Shown here: in pieces, positions 7,221 through 16,048 of the stretch
How the letters are laid out: each line of letters opens with the position of its first letter
Numbering within the stretch: the first letter of the stretch is position 1
Assembly (NCBI RefSeq): GCF_012275375.1
Contig: NZ_JAAZQJ010000012.1
Span: forward strand, 1-64,000
From: Dyella sp. SG609
GTDB taxonomy: Bacteria > Pseudomonadota > Gammaproteobacteria > Xanthomonadales > Rhodanobacteraceae
DNA length: 64,000 nucleotides
Reading direction: 5' to 3'
Notes under the pieces: model-generated
What the model saw: the letters and a program-made list of their open reading frames with translations, nothing else
What the model was told of the DNA's origin: nothing
Databases searched by the model: none
Position numbers and translations under genes: made by a program

Positions 7221-8651
7221 TTGAACACTCGTCGTCTATCCATCGTCGCACTCGTGCTTGTATTGCTGCTGCCGGCCATGGCCTGCGCGGGCAAGGACTC
7301 GCTGTCGGACGCCATGACCCGGCAGTTGCAGGTCAACCGGCAGCGTTACGGTACGGCGGGGCAGGCGTTGCTGGTGACGCATAACGGCAAGGAAGTTTTT
7401 CGCGGCGTGGATGGTTATGCCAATCTCCAGGCCAAGGAAAAAATTACCGCGCGCACCGTCTTTCCGGTTTATTCGCTGAGCAAGCTTTTCGTCAGCACGC
7501 TGGTGATGCAGCTGGTCGAGCAGGGTACGGTGGATCTGGATAAACCGGCCAGCGTTTACTTGCAGGGATTGCCGGATGGCTGGCGCGGAATCACGGTGCG
7601 CCAGTTCCTCAATCACACTTCCGGCGTGCCGGATTATTTTTCCGACAACGAGCAGCCCACGGCTTTCCCTGCCAGCATGCAGGACGTCTTCGCATCGCTT
7701 GGACCTAAACCGATGCTGTTCGCGCCCGGCACCCGTGCGCGCTATACGCAGACCAACTATCTGGTGCTGTCGGCTTTGCTCGAAGCGCATTACGGCCAGC
7801 CTTATCCGCAGATTGCGGGCGAACGCATCATCCGGAAACTCGGCTTGAAGCACACCTGGCTGGGCCGGCCCTCGCTGCCGGCCAGCGGCGTCGCCCTGGG
7901 TTATCTCGGCAAGAACGGCAAGCCGCAGCGGGAAACCGAGATTGCGTGGCCGGCCTACAGCTATGGACATGCGGAGCTTTACCTCACGCTGGACGACCTC
8001 GCGAGGTTCTTGCAAGCGTTGAGTTCCGGCGAGCTCGTAAGCAAGGCTTCGCTGCAGCAGTTCTGGCAGCCGCAGAACTTGTCCGACGGTCGCCGGGGCG
8101 ACTTCTCCACCGGCTGGGAATACGGCGAGAGCGGGGCTTATCGGCATGCCGGACATGACGGCGGTGCGCGGGTGCGGGTACGCGTCGTCTACAAGGACAG
8201 CCTCGACGACGATACCTATGTCTTTATCTATCTGAGCAATGGCAGCGCAAAGAATGTCTGGTCGCGCACCTTGATCGGCAGCGCTATGGCCACGGTAGCG
8301 CCGGACAAGTTTCCGGCGGAAGTGCTGTCGGAAAAGCTCATTGTTTATGCGTTGGCGTCGTCGACTGGGCCGGAAGACGGCAAGAAGATCCGGTCCGGCA
8401 CGTCACTCCAGGGCGAAGCGCTTGAACGCACCATCAACAACACCGGCTATGCCGCGTTGGAATTCCTCAGCGCGGACGCGGCCATCCGGGTGCTGGCGCT
8501 GAATACCGAGTTCTTTCCCGCATCCGCCAATGCGTGGGATAGCTTGGCCGATGGGTACAAGGCAAAGGGCGAGCAGGCGAAGGCCCAGCAGTTGTACGAC
8601 AAGGCGCGGCAGCTTCAGGCCGATCAACAGCAAGGACAGGCAAAGCCATGA
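7221..8651 (+). CDS. Secreted beta-lactamase-class C-type serine hydrolase with C-terminal TPR-like segment
   Basis: The product is 476 residues with a signal peptide (residues 1-23, MNTRRLSIVALVLVLLLPAM, cleavage near ACA-GK). The serine hydrolase domain shows the SxxK motif in VYSLSKLF (about residue 92), YTQTNY as the YxN element and HAGHDGG as the HxG triad. The region after residue 390 is helical with a TPR-like repeat (AWDSLADGYKAKGEQAKAQQ), a combination typical of esterase or peptidase members rather than true beta-lactamases. The start is TTG at 7221, with AGGGAAGG immediately upstream; no ATG would preserve the signal peptide. The stop overlaps the next start (ATGA), implying translational coupling with the membrane protein at 8648. 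Confidence 0.8.
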   Translation: MNTRRLSIVALVLVLLLPAMACAGKDSLSDAMTRQLQVNRQRYGTAGQALLVTHNGKEVFRGVDGYANLQAKEKITARTVFPVYSLSKLFVSTLVMQLVEQGTVDLDKPASVYLQGLPDGWRGITVRQFLNHTSGVPDYFSDNEQPTAFPASMQDVFASLGPKPMLFAPGTRARYTQTNYLVLSALLEAHYGQPYPQIAGERIIRKLGLKHTWLGRPSLPASGVALGYLGKNGKPQRETEIAWPAYSYGHAELYLTLDDLARFLQALSSGELVSKASLQQFWQPQNLSDGRRGDFSTGWEYGESGAYRHAGHDGGARVRVRVVYKDSLDDDTYVFIYLSNGSAKNVWSRTLIGSAMATVAPDKFPAEVLSEKLIVYALASSTGPEDGKKIRSGTSLQGEALERTINNTGYAALEFLSADAAIRVLALNTEFFPASANAWDSLADGYKAKGEQAKAQQLYDKARQLQADQQQGQAKP

Positions 8652-9271
8652 AAGAAGTGTCGTTCACCGGTGGGTCGCGCATTGGCTGGGTAAATGCGTC
8701 ATGGCCATTGGCAACACTGACCGCCCGCACGCAAGAACTCAAGCTTTCAACGCTCGGGACCTATACGTTCACCGATCAGGAAGTGGTGTCGTTCGAGCTC
8801 TATGGCTCCATCCCTATTCTGTCCAGCGGCATTCGCATTAACCACAACCGGTTGGACTATCCGGAGAAAGTCGTCTTCTGGTGCATGGGAAACAGGGAGG
8901 CGGTGCTGGATGACATCCGCTCCGTGGGTTTCAGGCCGCAAGGCAAGGCGGTCGATCGGCCTTCCGGTGTCGCCTTCCGCTGGAGCGTTGCCCTTCTGGT
9001 CATCGTGGTCTGGAATGTATTGCTCCTCGGCGACAACCAGTTCCACCTCGCCAGCCGGCCGGGCCTGCCGGGGCCGCTTACGGTGCTGGCGCTTGTTTCG
9101 GTGTTTGCTGTTTCGTCGGCGCTGCCTTATTCCGCCGGGCTGCAGCGCGCGGTGTTGCGGCCTGGCCGCTCCATCAACGAAATAACGCCGTACCTGCGGC
9201 TGCTGCAGCTGGTCACTGGCCTGGTGTCGCTGGGTATGGTGATTTCGCTGTTTGCTACGTGGAGTACGTAA
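8648..9271 (+). CDS. Hypothetical membrane protein coupled to the serine hydrolase
   Basis: The product is 207 residues. The N-terminal 100 residues are soluble and beta-rich, resembling a PH-like domain (ATLTARTQELKLS, then TYTFTDQEVVSFEL). Three membrane segments follow at about residues 113-132, 143-162 and 185-205. It starts at ATG 8648 inside the end of the preceding gene, with a four-base ATGA overlap, so the two proteins are probably made together. I do not recognise the family by name. The N-terminal part is similar in character to the frameshifted protein at 703-1192. Confidence 0.65.
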   Translation: MKEVSFTGGSRIGWVNASWPLATLTARTQELKLSTLGTYTFTDQEVVSFELYGSIPILSSGIRINHNRLDYPEKVVFWCMGNREAVLDDIRSVGFRPQGKAVDRPSGVAFRWSVALLVIVVWNVLLLGDNQFHLASRPGLPGPLTVLALVSVFAVSSALPYSAGLQRAVLRPGRSINEITPYLRLLQLVTGLVSLGMVISLFATWST

Positions 9272-9275
9272 TAAA

Positions 9276-9323
9276 AATGGGGGGCGGGTCCAATTAATAA
9301 AGATAACTGCACCTGCCCCCATT
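9276..9323. repeat. Imperfect inverted repeat (hairpin) after the hydrolase operon
   Basis: AATGGGGGGCGGGT at about 9276-9289 pairs imperfectly with ACCTGCCCCCATT at 9311-9323 around an AT-rich loop. There is no U-run on the plus strand, so it is at best a weak terminator or mRNA-stabilising hairpin. Confidence 0.45.
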
Positions 9324-9350
9324 AATTCCCACCTTGCAACGCATCGCGCC

Positions 9351-9383
9351 GTTGGGGTTCGCCTTCGGCTCACCCCAACCTAC
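9351..9383. repeat. Palindromic repeat, family B, single unit
   Basis: The unit GTTGGGGTTCGCCTTCGGCT runs on to CACCCCAACCTAC and is itself palindromic. It recurs, singly or as inverted pairs, at 10791-10882, 42535-42625, 56572-56603 and 61742-61827. Confidence 0.8.
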
Positions 9384-9437
9384 GGTGGCGACGTCGGGTG
9401 CCGGGCTCCTCGTTGGCCGAAGTTATCCTCAGCGCAT

Positions 9438-9869
9438 TCAAGCAAGCCGCGTGCGCTTGCCACCCACCATGCGATTAACCACCTCCAGCCCGCAGAACGA
9501 CGGTTCGTCGCCATGCTCGCCCGCTTCGATCCACGCGATCTTCGCCCGCAGATAGCTCTGCAGCTTGCCCAGCTGCGTTGCCTTCTCGTCCACCTGCGCC
9601 AATTGCGCCTGCATCACCGCCAGCCGCCGTGCCTGATCGATGCCGCCGGCTTCGTATTCCTCGTTCAAGATGACGATCTGTTTCAGCGTAAAGCCCAGTT
9701 GCTGGCCGACCTTGATCAGGGCGACGCGATCGACGTCGGCCTCGTGGAATTGCTGGTAGCGGTTGCTGCCGGACGCGCCGGCGCTGGGCCTGATCAGTCC
9801 GAGCTTGACGTAGAGGCGTACGGCGTCGCGCGTCAGCCCGGCGCGCCGGCAGAATTCAGCGATCAGCAT
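9438..9869 (-). CDS. MerR-family transcriptional regulator
   Basis: The product is 143 residues. The N-terminal 70 residues form the MerR winged helix (MLIAEFCRRAGLTRDAVRLY, then YVKLGLIRPS and RYQQFHEADVDRVALIKVGQ). A long dimerisation helix follows (residues 75-125, ARRLAVMQAQLAQVDEKATQ). The short C-terminal tail has one Cys (SFCGLEVV), too little to identify the inducer. It is divergent from an SDR oxidoreductase at 9942, and the 72-base gap holds a MerR-type overlong promoter with a dyad, so it probably controls that gene and itself. Confidence 0.85.
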   Translation of the reverse strand: MLIAEFCRRAGLTRDAVRLYVKLGLIRPSAGASGSNRYQQFHEADVDRVALIKVGQQLGFTLKQIVILNEEYEAGGIDQARRLAVMQAQLAQVDEKATQLGKLQSYLRAKIAWIEAGEHGDEPSFCGLEVVNRMVGGKRTRLA

Positions 9870-9879
9870 GGCGTAGGCC

Positions 9880-9911
9880 TTGACTAGGGGGTATAGGCCC
9901 TAGTTTAGGCT
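9880..9911 (+). promoter_or_regulatory. MerR-type promoter and operator for the SDR gene
   Basis: A TTGACT -35 box at 9880-9885 is followed by CTAGGG at 9884-9889 and CCCTAG at 9898-9903, a six-base dyad. A TTAGGC/TAGGCT-like -10 lies at about 9905-9911. The spacer is 19-20 bases, the stretched spacing typical of MerR-activated promoters, with the dyad between the boxes. Confidence 0.65.
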
Positions 9912-9941
9912 TAGGGTCCGCAAACCACCAAGTGACTGGCC

Positions 9942-10775
9942 ATGAGCAAAACCGTACTGATTACCGGCGCCTCGTCGGGCATAGGCGAGGCGACCGCGCG
10001 CCGCCTTGTGCTGGAGGGATACAAAGTCTACGCGGCCGCGCGCCGGGTGGACCGCATGAAAAGCTTGTCCGACGCCGGCATTCAGGTGCTTCCGCTGGAT
10101 CTGACCGACGACGCTTCGATCGTCCAGGCAGTGGAAACCATTACCCAACGCGAAGGGCGCCTGGATGCGCTGATCAATAACGCCGGCTATGGCTCATACG
10201 GCTCGCTGGAAGACGTGCCCCTGGACGAGGGCCGCCGCCAGTTCGAAGTCAATGTCTTCGGCCTGGCCCGCCTGATCCAGCTCTGCCTGCCCATGATGCG
10301 CGCGCAGCGCTCCGGCACCATCGTCAACATCACCTCGATCGGCGGCAAGATGCACGAGCCGCTGGGCAGCTGGTATCACGCCACCAAGTTCGCGGTGGAA
10401 GGCTTGAGCGATTGCCTGCGCATGGAGCTGGCGCCGTTCGGCATCGATGTGGTGGTGGTGGAACCTGGCGGCATTCGCACGGAATGGGCCGGCATTGCCC
10501 AGGAGGGCATGCTGCGTTACTCCGGCCACACCGCCTACGCCGAACAAGCCGCCATGCATGCGCGCCTGTTCGCCGCGAGCGACAAGTCGTCGATGGTGTC
10601 GCCGCCGGATGTCGTAGCCAAGACGATCGCACGTGCGCTGCGCGCTTCGCGTCCGCGCACGCGTTACGCCACAGGTGGAGGCGCGCGGACGATCCTGTTC
10701 CTGCGGCGCTGGTTGAGCGATAGGGCGTTCGATGGGTTGATGCGGCGGATAGAGAAGTCGCTGGCCGGCGCCTGA
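9942..10775 (+). CDS. Short-chain dehydrogenase/reductase
   Basis: The product is 277 residues. The cofactor motif TGASSGIG is at residues 8-15, NNAGYGS near residue 80, and the catalytic Ser...Tyr-x-x-x-Lys as ITSIGG...WYHATK. Basic residues after the second strand (AAARRVDRM) suggest NADP(H). The C-terminus is extended (FLRRWLSDRAFDGLMRRIEK), as in classical SDRs close to YbbO-type oxidoreductases. It is read divergently from the MerR regulator and is probably its target, perhaps as a carbonyl-detoxifying enzyme; the substrate is not deducible. Confidence 0.8.
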   Translation: MSKTVLITGASSGIGEATARRLVLEGYKVYAAARRVDRMKSLSDAGIQVLPLDLTDDASIVQAVETITQREGRLDALINNAGYGSYGSLEDVPLDEGRRQFEVNVFGLARLIQLCLPMMRAQRSGTIVNITSIGGKMHEPLGSWYHATKFAVEGLSDCLRMELAPFGIDVVVVEPGGIRTEWAGIAQEGMLRYSGHTAYAEQAAMHARLFAASDKSSMVSPPDVVAKTIARALRASRPRTRYATGGGARTILFLRRWLSDRAFDGLMRRIEKSLAGA

Positions 10776-10790
10776 TCCAGAGGCGACGGC

Positions 10791-10882
10791 GTAGGTTGGG
10801 GTGAGCCGCAGGCGAACCCCAACATCGGCACCTTCAAGCGCATCGCGATGTTGGGGTTCGCCGTTGGCTCACCCCAACCTAC
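10791..10882. repeat. Paired palindromic repeat, family B, inverted doublet
   Basis: GTAGGTTGGGGTGAGCCGCA and the following GGCGAACCCCAAC form the left arm. The right arm at about 10848-10882 is its inverse, with about 25 bases between. It lies between the SDR gene and the A2M gene. Confidence 0.85.
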
Positions 10883-11017
10883 GCCGGTAGTGGCGGTTAA
10901 AACGGGACGGGCTGGACTCATCCCCATTAAATGCAGATTCAATCAAGGCGCTACCCCCAAGCCTCGATTCGGCCATAAATGCGTGCCAGACTGTTTTCGT
11001 ACCTTGGGGGAATATCT

Positions 11018-14000
11018 ATGGATCGGAAACTGTTTGGCGGCCGCGTCTTTGGCGTGGTCGGTTTTGCGCTGTGCGTGGCGGTCTCCCTGGCCGGTTGCGG
11101 CCATCACGAAAGCGATAAGCCCGCCTTGCAGGGGCACCCCGCGCCGGCGTCCTCGGCGGGGCAGGCGGAAAAGGCTGCCTTTGCCCTGCTCAGTGCAGGC
11201 TCTCGTACCGAGGACACGCGGACGGAACTGGCTTTGGTGTTCAACGCACCGCTGGCATCCGCACAATCTTTCGACAAGCTGCTTTCGGTCGCCGGCCCGA
11301 ATGGCGAAGCGATCAGCGGGAGCTGGAGCCTCAAGGACGACGGCAAGACGCTGGTATTTCCGTTCGTGCAGGCCGACCAGCATTACGCGGTGCAGGTGCG
11401 CGGCGGGTTATTGGCGGCCGACGGGCGTTCGATCGGCGCGGATCAGAAGCACGATGTCTATTCCGGCAATATGCCAGCTGCCGTGGGTTTTGCTTCCTCG
11501 GGCAGCGTATTGCCTGCGCGGGGATCGCGCGGCTTGCCGCTGGTGTCGATGAATGTCCACGACGCGGATATCGAGTTCTTCCGCGTGCGCGATGACGCTA
11601 TCTCGGATGTGTTCTGCGCCTTCCCCGCCAACAAGCATCGCAACAATTACGATCTCGACCACGAGATCACCAACTGGAATCGCTGCAACGACCAGAAGCG
11701 CACCCGCCGCCCCATCACCGACATGGGGGAATCGGTCTACGCCAATCATTACACGCTGGGCGGCGAGCCGAATGCCCGCACCATCACCTATATCCCGGTG
11801 CAGAAAGTGGCAGAGCTGGCCCAGCCCGGCGTCTACATGGCGGTGCTCAAGCAAGGCGGCACGTACTCGGGCAGCTATGACACGGCGGTGTTCTTCGTCA
11901 GCGACCTGGGCCTGCATCTGCGCGTCTATCGCGACAACGCGCTGCTGCATGTGGCGTCGCTGCATGACGGCTCGCCGGTAAGCGGCGTCGCGGTGGAGGT
12001 GGACAATGCCGATGGCACCGCCAAGGTGAAAGCCACCACCGACGACAACGGCAACGCGCTGATCGCCTACAAGGTCGACCCCACCGACGTGCTTATCGCC
12101 CGCAAGGGTAAGGACGTCTCCGTGCTGCCGTTCAATCGGCCGGCGCTGGATATCTCCAACTTCGACGTGACGGGCCGCAAGCAGGCGCCGTTCGAAGTGT
12201 TCGCCTGGTCCGGCCGCGACCTGTACCGCCCGGGCGAGACCTTGCGCGCCTCCGCGCTGCTGCGCGACTACGACGGACGGGCGATGAAGCAGCAGGCGCT
12301 GTTCGTGCGCCTGAAGCAGCCCGATGGGCGCAGCCTGGTCGATACCAAGCTGGATCCGAAAGACCTCAACTATTTCGAACTGAGCCGCACCATTCCGGAG
12401 GACGCGCCCACCGGCCTGTGGCAGCTGGAGTTCCGCCTCGATCCGGCCAGCAAGGAAGCGGTGCAGGCTTTTCCGTTCCATGTGGAGGAGTTTCTTCCGG
12501 AGCGCCTGAAGCTCGATCTCTCCAGCCCGCAGGCGCGCCTGGCGCCGTCCGAGCCGCTGAAGCTGGCGGTGTCTTCCAGCTATCTGTATGGCGCGCCGGC
12601 CGATGGCAACCGCGTGACGGCCAAGCTGCTGGTCAAGCCCGAAGTGCATCCGCTGCCGGCGTTGGCCGACGTGTTCTTCGGCGACCCGCTGGTGGATCTG
12701 CCCAAGGATGCCGCGGACGTGCTCGACGCCAAGCTCGACGCACAAGGCCATCTGGAACAGGACATCGACCTGCCCGACGAAGTGAAGCCCGTGGCGCCGC
12801 TGACGGCGACGTTGTCCGGCAGCGTGTACGAGACCGGCGGCCGTGCGGTGACGCGCATGCTCAATCGCGTGTACTGGCCGGCGCCTGCCTTGACGGGCGT
12901 CCGTCCGCTGTTCGATCCCAAGCAAGGTGCGCCGAGCGAGGGGCGCGCTGCATTCGAAGTGATGCGTGCCGATATGGACGGCAAGCTGGTGGCGGGCAAG
13001 CACTTGAAGGTGCGCCTGCAGCAGGAAAGCCGTGACTTCTATTGGCTGTACGAACACGGCGACGAATGGAAATCCAACGCCAACGTGCAGCTGACGCTCG
13101 TGGAAGAGAAGGACATCGACGTCGCCGCTGGCCAGCGCGCGAAAGTGGACTTCCCCGTGCAATGGGGCGGCTATCGGCTGGAGGTTTATGACCCCGAAAC
13201 CAAGCTCACTTCGGTGTTCCCGTTCTTCGCCGGCTATAGCTGGGAAGACCAGAACACCGGCAAGGAAGCGCGCCCGGACAAGGTGAAGCTTGCGCTGGAC
13301 AAGGCCCGCTACCGCGCCGGCGACACCATGAAGGTGACGGTGACGCCGCCGCACGATGGTCCGGGCCTGCTGCTGGTGGAATCGGATCATCTGCTCTACA
13401 GCCGCACTATCGACGCCACCGCCGGCGCGACGTTCGAGATCCCCGTCACCAAGGAATGGGAACGCCACGATGTCTACGTGGTGGCGACGGTGTTCCGCGG
13501 CGGCGATGCTTCCGAAAAGACCACGCCGGCGCGCGCCATGGGCGTGGAGCACGTGGCGATGGAGCGCAACGACCGGCGCATTTCGCTGAAGCTCACCGCT
13601 CCGGCACTGATGCGCCCCGGGCATGCGCTCGACGTGACGGTGCAGGCGGAAGGTCTCTCCGGCAAGAAGGCTTACGTCACTGTCTCGGCCGTCGACCAGG
13701 GCGTGCTCAATATCACCAGCTATCCGGTGCCGGACGCGTGGGCGTGGATGTTCGCCAAGCGCGCGTTGAGCGTGGAGGCTTACGATCTGTATAGCCGCGT
13801 CATCGAGGCGATGGAGGGTGCCGAAGCCAAGCTGCGCTACGGCGGCGATATGAGTGGCAAGGGTTTGCCGCACGGTGCGCGCCTCAACCCGAAGGTGCAG
13901 ATCGTCGATCTGTTCGCGGCGCCGGTGCAGTTCGATGCGCAGGGCCGGGCGACGGTGCATCTGCCGGTGCCCGACTTCAACGGCAGCCTGCGGCTCGCCG

Positions 14001-16000
14001 CGCTGGCCTATGCGGACGAGCGCTTCGGCAACGCCGACGGCGCGGTCACCGTGCGCGCTCCGCTGGTCGTGGAGCCGAGCACGCCGCGGGTGATGGCTGC
14101 CGGCGACAAGGCGAAGATCAGCATCGACCTGAAGAATCTTTCGGGTAAGGACGGCGTTGCCAAGGTCAGCGTGAAGGCGGATGGCCTTATCAAGGTGAGC
14201 GATGCCACCCGCAGCGTGCCGTTGAAGGATGGCGCCGGCACGACGTTGACCATGCCTGTCGCCGCCGATGCCGGCGTTGCCGTGGCCAAGATCGACATCC
14301 ACGCCGAACTGAACGACTACAAGGTGGATCGCCACTTCGAGTTCGCCGTGCGTAACGCCTGGCCGGAAGTGCTGAGCACCGTGCCGATGGCGATCGAGGA
14401 GGGCAAGCCGGCACGCCTGGATGGCAGTGCGATGAGCGGCCTGGTGCTGCCGACGGTGCGCAACCGCCTGACCCTCAGCATGCTGCCGCCGCTGCCTTAC
14501 AGCGCGGCCCTGCATGATCTGCTGCTCTATCCGTATGGCTGCATCGAGCAGACCACCAGCAAGGGTTATGCGGCGCTCTACCTCGACGAGAAGACCGCGC
14601 ATGCATTGAACACGGCGGGCCTCGGCGAGGCTGCACGCAAGGCGGCGGTGGAGAGTGCGCTCGCACGCATCGCCTCGTTCCAGGCTGCCAATGGGCACTT
14701 CAGCTTCTGGGGCGGCACCAGCCCGATCGAGACCTTTACCACGCCTTATGCGGTCGACTTCATGCTCGACGCACGCGACGGCGGTTTCGCCGTGCCGCAG
14801 GAGGTGCTGCAGAAGGCGCTGCAGCGGCTCAACGACGACCTGCTCGCCGGTGGGCATCCGTACTACTCGTACGAGCATCACGACCACATGCGCATCGCCG
14901 ATGAGGCTTACTCCGGCTATGTGCTCGCCCGCGTCAACCGGGCGCCGCTGGGCACGCTGCGCGCGGTCTTCGACAACGAGCGGAACAAGCTGGTGGGTCC
15001 GCTGCCGCTGGTCCATTTTGCCGTGGCGTTCAAGCTGATGGGCGACAATGAGCGCGCGCAGAAGGCGATCCAGGAAGCGTTTGCCTGGGACAAGGAGCGC
15101 CCCTGGTACGTGGGTGACTACGGTTCCGAGCTGCGCGACCTGGGCGTGATGGTGTCGCTGGCCCATGCCTATGGGCTCAACAAGGCCGAGTACGACGCGA
15201 AGCTGGTCGGCTGGGCGCGCAACGCGACCACCAAGGTGAAGTCCACGGACGAGAAGGTGCCGTACTACCACTGGTCGTGGTCGTATCTGAGCACGCAGGA
15301 GCAGGTGGCGATCGCACGTGTGGCGCATACCTTCGACGCCGCGGGCCGCGGCACGCTTGCCGCCACGGTGCGGGTGGGCAGCAAGACGGAAAGCGCGCCG
15401 GAAGGCCAGACGATCTGGGTGCGCGATCTCACTCCGGCGGAATTGGAGAGCGGCGTGACCGTGCAAGGCGCCGACAAGGGCATCGTATTCGCCACGCTGG
15501 ACGTGGCGGGCATTCCGCAGAAGGCGCCGGCCGCCGATGCCAGCCAGATCGACGTGCGCCGCAGCTACTTCACTACCGATGGCCATCCCTGGCCGGGCGG
15601 CAAGCTGCGCGAGGGCGACACCTTGATCGTGGAGGTGAGCATGGAAGCGCGGGTGGACATGCCCGATGCCTTGGTTACCGACCTGCAGCCCGGCGGCCTG
15701 GAGGTAGAGAACCTCAACCTGGGCGGCGCCAGGCAGTGGGAGGGCGTGGTGGTCGATGGCATCCAGCTCGCCGAGCACGAAGGTGCGGCCAACGTGGTGC
15801 ACGAGGAGTATCGCGACGACCGCTATGCGGCAGCCCTCAAGCTGCGGCGTGGCAACGTGGCGCGCGTGTTCTATGTGGTCCGCGCGGTGACGCCGGGGAC
15901 CTACACGGTGCCGCCGCCGCTGGTGGAGGACATGTATCGCCCTGGCATCCGTGGCTACGGTGCGGCGACGCCTGCCCAGCTCACCGTCGAAGAACCCTGA
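11018..16000 (+). CDS. yfhM: Alpha-2-macroglobulin-like lipoprotein
   Basis: The product is about 1660 residues. The N-terminus is a lipoprotein signal ending in the lipobox LAGC, so the protein is anchored in the periplasm. Middle regions show macroglobulin MG domains (ARYRAGDTMKVTVTPPHDGP; AYVTVSAVDQGVLNITSYPV). The thioester motif CIEQ occurs at about residue 1175 (PYGCIEQTTSK) within the alpha/alpha complement-like domain, so covalent trapping of attacking proteases is likely. A receptor-binding-like C-terminal domain follows (SMEARVDMPDALVTDLQPGG). This is the E. coli YfhM-type long form, found next to pbpC, as here. The ATG at 11018 with TTGGGGG seven bases upstream gives a proper lipobox; the upstream in-frame ATG would not. 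Confidence 0.92.
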   Translation: MDRKLFGGRVFGVVGFALCVAVSLAGCGHHESDKPALQGHPAPASSAGQAEKAAFALLSAGSRTEDTRTELALVFNAPLASAQSFDKLLSVAGPNGEAISGSWSLKDDGKTLVFPFVQADQHYAVQVRGGLLAADGRSIGADQKHDVYSGNMPAAVGFASSGSVLPARGSRGLPLVSMNVHDADIEFFRVRDDAISDVFCAFPANKHRNNYDLDHEITNWNRCNDQKRTRRPITDMGESVYANHYTLGGEPNARTITYIPVQKVAELAQPGVYMAVLKQGGTYSGSYDTAVFFVSDLGLHLRVYRDNALLHVASLHDGSPVSGVAVEVDNADGTAKVKATTDDNGNALIAYKVDPTDVLIARKGKDVSVLPFNRPALDISNFDVTGRKQAPFEVFAWSGRDLYRPGETLRASALLRDYDGRAMKQQALFVRLKQPDGRSLVDTKLDPKDLNYFELSRTIPEDAPTGLWQLEFRLDPASKEAVQAFPFHVEEFLPERLKLDLSSPQARLAPSEPLKLAVSSSYLYGAPADGNRVTAKLLVKPEVHPLPALADVFFGDPLVDLPKDAADVLDAKLDAQGHLEQDIDLPDEVKPVAPLTATLSGSVYETGGRAVTRMLNRVYWPAPALTGVRPLFDPKQGAPSEGRAAFEVMRADMDGKLVAGKHLKVRLQQESRDFYWLYEHGDEWKSNANVQLTLVEEKDIDVAAGQRAKVDFPVQWGGYRLEVYDPETKLTSVFPFFAGYSWEDQNTGKEARPDKVKLALDKARYRAGDTMKVTVTPPHDGPGLLLVESDHLLYSRTIDATAGATFEIPVTKEWERHDVYVVATVFRGGDASEKTTPARAMGVEHVAMERNDRRISLKLTAPALMRPGHALDVTVQAEGLSGKKAYVTVSAVDQGVLNITSYPVPDAWAWMFAKRALSVEAYDLYSRVIEAMEGAEAKLRYGGDMSGKGLPHGARLNPKVQIVDLFAAPVQFDAQGRATVHLPVPDFNGSLRLAALAYADERFGNADGAVTVRAPLVVEPSTPRVMAAGDKAKISIDLKNLSGKDGVAKVSVKADGLIKVSDATRSVPLKDGAGTTLTMPVAADAGVAVAKIDIHAELNDYKVDRHFEFAVRNAWPEVLSTVPMAIEEGKPARLDGSAMSGLVLPTVRNRLTLSMLPPLPYSAALHDLLLYPYGCIEQTTSKGYAALYLDEKTAHALNTAGLGEAARKAAVESALARIASFQAANGHFSFWGGTSPIETFTTPYAVDFMLDARDGGFAVPQEVLQKALQRLNDDLLAGGHPYYSYEHHDHMRIADEAYSGYVLARVNRAPLGTLRAVFDNERNKLVGPLPLVHFAVAFKLMGDNERAQKAIQEAFAWDKERPWYVGDYGSELRDLGVMVSLAHAYGLNKAEYDAKLVGWARNATTKVKSTDEKVPYYHWSWSYLSTQEQVAIARVAHTFDAAGRGTLAATVRVGSKTESAPEGQTIWVRDLTPAELESGVTVQGADKGIVFATLDVAGIPQKAPAADASQIDVRRSYFTTDGHPWPGGKLREGDTLIVEVSMEARVDMPDALVTDLQPGGLEVENLNLGGARQWEGVVVDGIQLAEHEGAANVVHEEYRDDRYAAALKLRRGNVARVFYVVRAVTPGTYTVPPPLVEDMYRPGIRGYGAATPAQLTVEEP

Positions 16001-16008
16001 GTGTCGCT

Positions 16009-16031
16009 GGGCCGCGCGCTCCGCGCGGCCC
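16009..16031. repeat. Perfect GC hairpin between the A2M gene and pbpC
   Basis: GGGCCGCGCG at 16009-16018 pairs perfectly with CGCGCGGCCC at 16022-16031 across a CTC loop. There is no U-run, so it is more likely an mRNA stability or partial-termination element than a full terminator. Its presence is one reason for placing the pbpC start after it. Confidence 0.6.
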
Positions 16032-16048
16032 GGTTGGCAACCCGATCG

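Noticed and set aside
11408-15802. 1464-codon open frame on the minus strand
   Set aside because: It is the antisense of the A2M gene; high GC keeps the frame open. Composition is His/Arg/Gln-rich with no domain motifs.
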